DNA from: Fibrobacter sp. UBA1765
GTDB taxonomy: Bacteria > Fibrobacterota > Fibrobacteria > Fibrobacterales > Fibrobacteraceae
Assembly (NCBI GenBank): GCA_002314675.1
Contig: DCGZ01000177.1
Location: forward strand, 1-11,633
Length of the DNA stretch: 11,633 nt
Reading direction: 5' to 3'
Shown: positions 1 to 4,333 of the stretch, piece by piece
How the letters are laid out: every line of letters begins with the position of its first letter
How positions within the stretch are numbered: position 1 is the first letter of the stretch
The notes under the pieces: generated by a model
Told to the model about the DNA's origin: nothing
What the model saw: only the letters and a program-made list of their open reading frames with translations
Databases searched by the model: none
Program-made: the position numbers and the translations under genes

Positions 1-131
1 CACCGGTTCAGCAAGCATTTTTCTATATGATACACTTTGTATTATAGAATGAAAATGTTTTAATAAAAATTTCAGAGAATCGTTGGATTTTTCCAAAGAA
101 TGGATTAGTTTAAGGACAGTAATGTTCTCAA

Positions 132-146
132 CCTCCATTATGGAGG
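132..146 (+). promoter_or_regulatory. Hairpin enclosing the Shine-Dalgarno of the 99-residue ORF
   Basis: CCTCCA (132-137), loop TTA, TGGAGG (141-146) forms a perfect 6-bp stem. Its 3' arm contains the GGAGG ribosome binding site (142-146), which lies 5 nt before the ATG at 152. If the stem forms in the mRNA it would mask the site and reduce or condition translation. The pairing is seen directly; the regulatory effect is inference. Confidence 0.4.
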
Positions 147-151
147 ATTAA

Positions 152-451
152 ATGATGGAAAACATGAAAGATTATGTATGGATGGTGATTTCAATTGACT
201 CTGATTCCGAAACATCATATGAAGAAAGAAATGATATTCTCTCAACCCATGGCTTTTCGGAGTATTCTCCCAATAAAGGGGTTCGACTACCAGAATCGAC
301 CTACTTAGGGAAAGTTCCTCGTTCTGAAGCAGGATCAAAAGTTGATGAAATTTGGGAAGAACTCGAATCTGCCGAATTAGAGCCTCGTAGAATTCTGGGA
401 GGCGTTATTGATGAATGGAAGGTCATTCGAAGCAGAGAAGATAAGGATTAA
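152..451 (+). CDS. Hypothetical 99-residue acidic protein
   Basis: Small, soluble-looking protein with no signal peptide or membrane segment. It starts at the first ATG (152), 5 nt after a good GGAGG; the adjacent ATG at 155 is also possible. The N-terminus has a beta-like strand (YVWMVISID, residues 8-16), then an acidic helix, a central RLPESTYLGKVP segment (46-57), a second acidic helix (VDEIWEELESAE) and a final strand ending DEWKVI. This strand-helix-strand alternation recalls small ferredoxin-like folds, but I do not recognise a family and assign no function. It is the only plus-strand gene in the accessory part and converges on the small-lipoprotein cluster. Its AT-rich composition matches the accessory region. 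Confidence 0.7.
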   Translation: MMENMKDYVWMVISIDSDSETSYEERNDILSTHGFSEYSPNKGVRLPESTYLGKVPRSEAGSKVDEIWEELESAELEPRRILGGVIDEWKVIRSREDKD

Positions 452-460
452 CATTCCTAA

Positions 461-485
461 GCCCTGCTTGGTAGGGCATAACTTT
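461..485 (+). terminator. Possible weak terminator after the 99-residue ORF
   Basis: GCCCT (461-465) and AGGGC (473-477) pair 10 nt after the stop codon. A further C-G pair and a G-T wobble extend the stem to 7 bp around a 3-nt loop. Only a broken T-run follows (ACTTTTG), so termination would be weak. The sequence onward to 582 holds no gene that I can see, only a 5-bp ACGAT/ATCGT triloop hairpin at 506-518. Confidence 0.35.
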
Positions 486-582
486 TGCACTTGCAAATTT
501 GTGTCACGATAGCATCGTTAAACAAGCAATTGAAAGAAAAGATAGAATGTAAAATAACTTCATTTTTTGATAAAAGAATCAC

Positions 583-929
583 TTATAAGCATTCACACAT
601 GTAACCGTTTCTAAATTCATATTCTAGTTCTAGCAATTTTCTATCTACATTTATTCGATGCTCTGAAATATTGTTAATATCAAGATTGTCCCATTGATTC
701 TGCTGTTCAAGCATTGCTTTTACTACAGGCATCGCGGCGTTCCATATTCCATCTTTTTTCTTTGACAGATTTCGTCATTATTTAAATCTTTATTGGCAAG
801 AATAATAACTTTCAATTCATTTTTGTCAATAGATTTGTAGATTCGTTCGTGTTTTGTTGCAGAAATATTTGCAGCCCCAATACTAGCCGACAAAAGAAGC
901 ATCAAGATTATAGTAAATACATACTTCAT
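583..929 (-). pseudogene. Small exported protein, split by a -1 frameshift at A_AAA_AAG
   Basis: The first frame starts at ATG 929 (or GTG 932) with a clear signal peptide, KYVFTIILMLLLSASIGA, and stops at 723-725 after 68 codons. The -1 frame is open from G753 to a TAA at 583-585 and adds 56 residues with protein-like composition (WDNLDINNISEHR...YEFRNGYMCECL). The frames meet at the heptamer A AAA AAG (759-753), which is positioned in the zero frame exactly as a classical -1 slippery site. The joined product would be about 115 residues. The start overlaps the stop of the preceding frame as TGATG (931-927), suggesting translational coupling. It could be a decayed gene, a homopolymer error in a run of six A, or programmed frameshifting. 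I see no obvious strong stimulatory hairpin just downstream. Function unknown. Confidence 0.6.
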
Positions 930-1534
930 CACTTTACAAGTTCACAACCAGTCAAATCATAGTTGTTGTTTAGCAACGTTTCCTTTGTCGGACATGTTAA
1001 TGTTGCAGCATTTCCAGGCCCTCCGATGATAGGAGTAATATTACAAGGAAATATTTTTTCATCTTATTTTTCGCCCAACACATTCTTTACTGCAATTAAA
1101 CGAAAAAAACCTTCTGGTCCAGGTGGATTAGGCATTTTTCTTTCGGCTATTTGCTTTGCATATTTTTTTTGTTCTTCAAGCTGTTTCTCTTTCATTTTAC
1201 TAAACAATTCTGTTCGGGATAGGCTATCATATTTTATTTGAATTAGCGACTGCAAAGAATCCACACAATGCTCTTGAGGATAGTCCCCAGTTCTTTGACA
1301 AAAATCATTTAATTTTTTTTCTTCTTTTTCTTTTAAATGCAACCATCCAGAGTATTGATTCTCTTTAAAACCAGAATCTGTTGCTTTTGTTTTTTTTAAA
1401 TCTTCTAATTCAACCGTTTTTTTCTCTACATTATCTTTATTATTCTCATTTCTAGAATATTCTTGCCGATTGTCAGAACAATTTGGCAAAAAAAAGCAAA
1501 AAAACAAAAGAAATATAATTTTTGTTATTTTCAT
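929..1534 (-). pseudogene. Lipoprotein gene interrupted by an in-frame TAA
   Basis: Translation starts at ATG 1534, not further upstream, because GAGG (1543-1540) lies 5 nt before it and a lipoprotein signal follows at once (MKITKIIFLLFFCFFLPNC). The lipobox LPNC is slightly atypical in having Asn before the Cys. After 156 residues, rich in Lys and Glu with a likely helical or coiled middle (MKEKQLEEQKKYAKQIAERK), TAA occurs at 1066-1064. The same frame then stays open for 44 more codons (DEKIFPCNITPIIGG... to ...NNNYDLTGCELVK) and ends in a TGA that overlaps the next ATG as TGATG. That junction suggests the natural end is at 929 and that the TAA is a nonsense mutation or error. Alternatively the 156-residue form is complete; an ATG 4 nt after the TAA (1060) opens an 18-codon signal-like frame. 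Function unknown. Confidence 0.6.
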
Positions 1535-1570
1535 ATTTTCCTCATTGACGAATATTTTACCCAACAAGAA

Positions 1571-1783
1571 TCAAAAAAACTTGAAACGAATGGAATTCTT
1601 AAGAATGTCAACTTTTTGAGACTTAAAGCATTGGACTTGTTTGTCGAATATTTCCTGGACACTTTTTCCTCGCTTAGTCACATCACGATTGCAGGGAATC
1701 GTACAAGACACGCCGCTTCTATCGGAGCATCCTGAAAATAATCCAAAGAAAACAGCAATCAGCAGTACACATTTAAACATCAT
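1571..1783 (-). CDS. Small predicted lipoprotein, 70 residues
   Basis: Predicted outer-membrane or periplasm-facing lipoprotein: a hydrophobic signal (CVLLIAVFFGLFSG) ends in a good lipobox, LFSGC, with the lipidated Cys at residue 19. The mature part is about 50 residues with three further Cys (VSCTIPCNRD and VQCFK), so disulfides are possible. Starts at 1783 and 1780 (ATGATG) are both available and neither has a strong Shine-Dalgarno. It is the first gene of a minus-strand group, 36 nt before the start of the interrupted lipoprotein gene, and is probably co-transcribed with it. The basic C-terminus (NSIRFKFF) ends abruptly, so a shortened gene cannot be excluded. No family recognised. Confidence 0.6.
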   Translation of the reverse strand: MMFKCVLLIAVFFGLFSGCSDRSGVSCTIPCNRDVTKRGKSVQEIFDKQVQCFKSQKVDILKNSIRFKFF

Positions 1784-1850
1784 AATGTTTTTACAAAAAG
1801 AAATAATAAAAAAAGAAGTTTAATGGCCAACGAAACAAAAAATTTACAGA

Positions 1851-1864
1851 CAAATGCGCATTTG
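1851..1864. promoter_or_regulatory. 14-bp perfect palindrome, possible operator
   Basis: CAAATGCGCATTTG is a perfect inverted repeat located 68 bp upstream of the first lipoprotein start at 1783, in an AT-rich stretch where a promoter for that minus-strand group would lie. Its symmetry is typical of binding sites for dimeric regulators. I could not identify convincing -35/-10 boxes around it. Confidence 0.3.
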
Positions 1865-1933
1865 AAAGCCTAATCGTTAATCAATTCTAAAAGCACCAAC
1901 ATTTTTTGCGTTAGGATAGTGACCCCTTGGGGA

Positions 1934-2009
1934 CAAGACTCGCGGAGCGAGGCTTGGTTCTGAGAGGTGAGTGGCAAGCGTAAGCGCAGCCACGGACGCC
2001 GAAGGCGTC
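1934..2009. repeat. Array of three short GC-rich hairpins
   Basis: Three adjacent stem-loops lie in otherwise AT-rich DNA. The first is CAAG-A-CTCGC, loop GGA, GCGAG-G-CTTG (1934-1956). The second is GTGGC (1971-1975) with GCCAC (1989-1993), enclosing GCG/CGC. The third is GACGCC-GAA-GGCGTC (1995-2009). They directly precede the thrS remnant. The sharp change in composition suggests an intergenic mosaic repeat, although a structured RNA is possible. No Shine-Dalgarno or credible coding frame accompanies them. Positions 1784-1933 hold nothing else I can call besides the palindrome at 1851. Confidence 0.45.
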
Positions 2010-2011
2010 AA

Positions 2012-2092
2012 AAGCTTGGCTACAAGTTCCGTCAGTGCGAACTCCAGAAGGTTCCGTACAAGATCATCGTTGGCGAAAAGGAAATGGCCTAA
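2012..2092 (+). pseudogene. thrS (remnant): Fragment of a threonyl-tRNA synthetase gene (C-terminal anticodon-binding domain)
   Basis: Twenty-six codons read KLGYKFRQCELQKVPY then KIIVGEKEMA before a TAA. This matches the ThrRS anticodon-binding domain, whose bacterial members carry a block of the form K-x-G-[YF]-K-[IF]-R...-Q-K-[VI]-P-Y...V-G-[DE]-K-E. In intact enzymes some 50-60 more residues follow and several hundred precede. Here both sides are missing: upstream is the hairpin array, and the TAA belongs to the 26-bp palindromic repeat that abuts the fragment. There is no start codon or ribosome binding site, so it is unlikely to be expressed as a protein. It probably arose by recombination with the real thrS locus elsewhere. 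The match is from memory of the family, not a search. Confidence 0.6.
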
Positions 2093-2115
2093 GACGACCG
2101 CAAGGTTGTTCGTTA
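2090..2115 (+). repeat. 26-bp palindromic repeat, copy 1 (GCAA tetraloop hairpin)
   Basis: Identical over 26 bp to 4220-4245, in the same orientation. It folds as TAA-GACGACC, loop GCAA (a GNRA tetraloop), GGTTGTT-CG-TTA. This gives a 7-bp stem with two G-T wobbles that are valid only on the plus strand, plus an outer 3-bp TAA/TTA helix with a 2-nt bulge. Its leading TAA closes the thrS-like frame. The two copies bracket the FISUMP operon and its leader. Confidence 0.65.
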
Positions 2116-2136
2116 ATCATAACGCAACCCGATTTC

Positions 2137-2166
2137 AAAAACGCAGGCTTTTCAGCCTGCGTTTTT
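2137..2166. terminator. Bidirectional Rho-independent terminator
   Basis: Perfect 12-bp stem: AAAAACGCAGGC (2137-2148), loop TTTTCA, GCCTGCGTTTTT (2155-2166). T-runs lie on both strands. On the minus strand it ends the FISUMP operon right after the last stop codon (2169). On the plus strand it would stop any transcript crossing the thrS remnant. Confidence 0.85.
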
Positions 2167-2168
2167 CG

Positions 2169-2414
2169 TTAAAGTTCAACACATTTGTTTCTAGGAAACC
2201 AATAACCATGTCCACCTTTGGGGTAATAAAAAAGCACATATTCCCCTGCCTTGGAATAGACTCCAAAATATGCGATCCATTCTCCTTGATAGCTATAGCG
2301 TCCATTTCCAGAAGACCAGCCATTACGCGAAAGACACCTGAAGTTATAGGCATTCGTAAAAGATGAACATAGACAAACAACAAGTAACATTAATGATATT
2401 TTAGACACAATCAT
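2169..2414 (-). CDS. Small exported protein of unknown function, 81 residues
   Basis: Start chosen at ATG 2414 because AAGGGA lies 4 nt upstream and a typical signal peptide follows (SKISLMLLVVCLCSSFTNA, likely cleaved after residue 22). The mature protein of about 59 residues begins YNFRC, is very rich in Tyr, Trp, Gly and Phe (QGEWIAYFGVYSK...VLFYYPKGGHGYWF), and has two Cys (in NFRC and NKCVEL) that could form one disulfide. This beta-rich, aromatic composition would fit a small surface or carbohydrate-contacting module, but that is inference and no family is recognised. It overlaps the end of the upstream gene by 14 nt and is the last gene of the FISUMP operon. Confidence 0.65.
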   Translation of the reverse strand: MIVSKISLMLLVVCLCSSFTNAYNFRCLSRNGWSSGNGRYSYQGEWIAYFGVYSKAGEYVLFYYPKGGHGYWFPRNKCVEL

Positions 2415-3105
2415 TCGGTCCCTTGGCAAAATCCAACGCTTTTTTTCCATTTTTACTCATACAAAAACCAAGATTGACCCCTCCAATATATTTAACGGTG
2501 CCATTTCGCCTGTAAATTTTGAAAGGAATTTCGCCATTTTCCACTAAAGCGGCTAATAAGCCAACCTTCATCATAGCATTTTCTGTAGAAGCAAACGTTT
2601 TCTCTACGTCAGCACCAAAATTCAGGAAGTCAACTTCATCAAGTGGTTTTTGCAGTTTTGTTTCCGCAAATTGTACCCTCATACGGTTGCTTTCTTGATA
2701 TTCACATTCCAAATAGATGACTCCGAAATTTCCATAATATGAAAAATCCAAGTATCCATTATTTTCATTAACCCAAGTTTCTGTTGTTCGGAAAACCTGA
2801 TGTTTACAGCAATATTGATCCAGCGCATAAGCGACATAATGGATTCCATTTTCAATAAATTCCCGAACATCCTTGTTTTCTGATATCCTAAATTTTTCAA
2901 AGCATGCAGTTCCATTTTCGGACATTTCTTCGCCATTATCATATTCAGGCCAATTTTTGCTTACAAAAACAAATTCATCCCCAAAGGAATAGCATCCCGT
3001 TTCGTAAATACGATATTCTTCGGTATTATCGCAAACGGGATTACCTGCGTATGTTGTAGTTACAATAAGCAATAAAAAAATTGGAGGCAGAGTTTTTTTT
3101 CTCAT
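2401..3105 (-). CDS. Exported protein of unknown function, 234 residues, FISUMP-like N-terminus
   Basis: Signal peptide MRKKTLPPIFLLLIVTTTYA, probably cleaved after residue 20. ATG 3105 follows AAGGAT with good spacing and overlaps the TGA of the FISUMP gene by one base (TGATG, 3107-3103), so the two are probably translationally coupled. The mature N-terminus (GNPVCDN...ETGCYSFGDEFVFVSKNW) parallels that of the upstream FISUMP protein (QNPFCSS...DGRCYKTVRIGSQTWMAEN): NP-x-C, then a short spacer, then Gly-x-Cys-Tyr. The rest does not show the FISUMP W-x-LPs block. Other features are a Cys-Cys pair (QYCCKHQ) and a C-terminal KYIGGVNLGFCMSKNGKKALDF. Expected outside the cytoplasm. Function unknown; it may be a diverged paralogue or partner of the FISUMP protein. 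Confidence 0.7.
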   Translation of the reverse strand: MRKKTLPPIFLLLIVTTTYAGNPVCDNTEEYRIYETGCYSFGDEFVFVSKNWPEYDNGEEMSENGTACFEKFRISENKDVREFIENGIHYVAYALDQYCCKHQVFRTTETWVNENNGYLDFSYYGNFGVIYLECEYQESNRMRVQFAETKLQKPLDEVDFLNFGADVEKTFASTENAMMKVGLLAALVENGEIPFKIYRRNGTVKYIGGVNLGFCMSKNGKKALDFAKGPNDCV

Positions 3106-3704
3106 CAGTTATCCTTTATGCAACGGACGGAGAAACCATTGTCATTACTAAAAAAATTGAATCCCCCATATTCGCTTGCCTTAGGGAAATCGGCGACAGT
3201 GCCAGAAGTTGATGTCCAAAAATGCGTGGAACCTCCATTATTCATATAAGATCCATCTTTATAAACCATTCCGACGGGAGCTGCGCTAAAGCCATAATCA
3301 TCAGTTCCATTTCCTCTATCTCTTGGAGCTCCCCATCCATCCACTGTTTTCAATTTTTTTATGGCTGTACCATAACCATTCTTCCCGCCGGCGTATCCGA
3401 ACAACGTTTCCCAATCTTCTACACTCGGCAAATACCAGCCATCTGGACATGCACTCATTGCAGCTCTCCAAGTATAAAATACAGCAATCTTCCAATATCC
3501 AGGAACCCTTTCAAGTAACCAAACTCTACCAGCTAAGTTTTTTCGATATGTTAAATTCTCAGCCATCCATGTTTGAGAACCGATTCTAACGGTCTTATAA
3601 CACCGTCCATCACGATAATCAAATAGATTAGATGAACTACAAAATGGATTTTGAGCGAATGCAAATGCACTCATAATCAAAATCATTGCAATAATTTTTC
3701 TCAT
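3105..3704 (-). CDS. FISUMP-domain secreted protein (Fibrobacter succinogenes major paralogous domain)
   Basis: Secreted protein of 199 residues. The start at ATG 3704 is preferred over upstream options because AAAGGAAAG precedes it and a clean signal peptide follows (MRKIIAMILIMSAFAFA, then QNP). Hallmarks of the FISUMP family are visible: GRCYKTVRIGSQTWMAENL (about 33-51), FYTWRAAMSACPDGWYLPS (about 76-94) with the following W-x-x-L, GFSAAPVG in the middle, FWTSTS, and the terminal GFSVRCIKD. The family is greatly expanded in Fibrobacter; its molecular role is not established, and surface display or substrate contact is the usual guess. Length and motif order look complete for a single-domain member. 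It is the first gene of a three-gene operon and lies about 105 nt downstream of a structured leader with a possible attenuator. Confidence 0.88.
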   Translation of the reverse strand: MRKIIAMILIMSAFAFAQNPFCSSSNLFDYRDGRCYKTVRIGSQTWMAENLTYRKNLAGRVWLLERVPGYWKIAVFYTWRAAMSACPDGWYLPSVEDWETLFGYAGGKNGYGTAIKKLKTVDGWGAPRDRGNGTDDYGFSAAPVGMVYKDGSYMNNGGSTHFWTSTSGTVADFPKASEYGGFNFFSNDNGFSVRCIKDN

Positions 3705-3809
3705 ATTTCTTTCCTTTCCGCGCGTGGCGGGTTTATAAGTTAAGCCCAGTTTAAGCATCCACATTCGGGACGCTCAAGCCTTTACGCAACCACACGATTT
3801 TCAGGAAAT

Positions 3810-3890
3810 AAAAAAGGTGCGGAGTCGTAAGGCTTATGTATTGAAGGCTCTGGTAAACCTGTTAGCAATAAGCAACAAACGACCCGCACC
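3810..3890 (-). terminator. Terminator/attenuator hairpin in the FISUMP leader
   Basis: On the minus strand GGTGCGG-GTCGT (3890-3879) pairs with ACGAC-T-CCGCACC (3828-3816). This is 12 bp with one bulged T, followed immediately by six T (3815-3810). The loop is about 50 nt, longer than usual for a terminator, and contains the 3' arm of another long stem. It lies about 105 nt before the FISUMP start, so if it forms it would attenuate that operon; otherwise it ends an independent small RNA. Confidence 0.5.
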
Positions 3891-4050
3891 CGATTGGGTG
3901 CGAGCGTAGTCCTGTTCCTTGCCAACGTAAAGTTTACCAGACTTTTCAATACAGGAACAAGATTCCTCTCGAAATCAAAATGTCTCCATAAATATAGCAT
4001 CATCTGCTATACCTATTGAAAAACACTATGAAAATGGGCCGTTTGTTGCC
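3810..4050 (-). ncRNA. Highly structured untranslated leader or small RNA upstream of the FISUMP operon
   Basis: Minus-strand elements in 5' to 3' order are as follows. P is GCAACAAACGGCCC (4049-4036). A hairpin is TATAGCA/TGCTATA (4011-3993). A is TGTATTGAA-AAG-TCTGGTAAAC (3953-3932). B is GTTGGCAA (3926-3919). Hairpin H is CGCACCC-AATC-GGGTGCG (3902-3885). P' is GGGTCGTTTGTTGC (3885-3872). B' is TTGCTAAC (3868-3861). A' is GTTTACCAGA-GCC-TTCAATACA (3858-3837). The terminator 3' arm comes last. A/A' gives 10+9 bp around a 3x3 internal loop, B/B' gives 8 bp, and P/P' gives 14 bp. P/P' and H both compete with the terminator 5' arm, and A/A' crosses it as a pseudoknot. G-U pairs in B/B' and P/P' are valid only on the minus strand. 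A 73-codon frame here (3782-4003) has no ribosome binding site and I reject it. No known riboswitch class recognised. Confidence 0.5.
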
Positions 4051-4159
4051 GATACTATTTGCCTATCAGCGGGCTTCATATATTAAGTAGCGTTTCACAC
4101 CTACAAAACACCACATTTTTTAATTTTTTTTCTAAAAAAATACGACGAAAGCCCTTATC

Positions 4160-4222
4160 ATGAGCGTCAAAGAAACTCAAAAAATTGTTGATGATTGTCG
4201 TTGCAAAGTCATTCCTATATAA
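4160..4222 (+). other. Short 20-codon frame ending in the second palindromic repeat
   Basis: ATG at 4160 opens MSVKETQKIVDDCRCKVIPI, closed by the TAA that begins repeat copy 2. It has no Shine-Dalgarno and no recognisable family. It is listed because it parallels copy 1, where the same TAA closes the thrS remnant; it may be another small gene remnant or chance. The AT-rich stretch 4051-4159 contains nothing else that I can call. Confidence 0.2.
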
Positions 4223-4245
4223 GACGACCGCAAGGTTGTTCGTTA
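4220..4245 (+). repeat. 26-bp palindromic repeat, copy 2
   Basis: Identical to 2090-2115 and in direct orientation, 2130 bp away: TAA-GACGACC, loop GCAA, GGTTGTT-CG-TTA. It is followed by a TCA shared with copy 1 after one mismatch, while the sequences before it differ. It lies between the FISUMP leader and the terminator of the TPR-like lipoprotein gene, outside any obvious gene. Confidence 0.65.
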
Positions 4246-4261
4246 GTCAAAAAACGAATAC

Positions 4262-4287
4262 AAAAAAAATCCACCCTCGCGAGTGGA
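4262..4287 (-). terminator. Rho-independent terminator of the TPR-like lipoprotein gene
   Basis: On the minus strand TCCACTC, loop GCGA, GGGTGGA (4287-4270) forms a 7-bp stem with one G-U pair and a GNRA loop, followed by eight T (4269-4262). It lies 46 bp after the stop codon at 4334. The G-U pair is valid only on the minus strand, confirming direction. Confidence 0.85.
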
Positions 4288-4333
4288 CTTTTCAAATATG
4301 CCATTTCCCAGTTAAGCTGGGAACAAAAGCCTA

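Noticed and set aside
1014..1060. Signal-like frame MKKYFLVILLLSS starting right after the TAA at 1066
   Set aside because: It closes after 18 codons, so it is not a gene by itself; kept only as an alternative reading of the interrupted lipoprotein gene.
963..1241. 92-codon plus-strand frame
   Set aside because: Shadow of the interrupted minus-strand lipoprotein gene; no ribosome binding site.
1971..2366. 131-codon plus-strand frame
   Set aside because: It runs through hairpins, a repeat, a terminator and into the opposite-strand exported-protein gene; no family resemblance in that frame.
3782..4003. 73-codon minus-strand frame in the FISUMP leader
   Set aside because: It has no ribosome binding site, its peptide has odd composition, and it lies within dense RNA-type stems; the base-pairing explains the sequence better.
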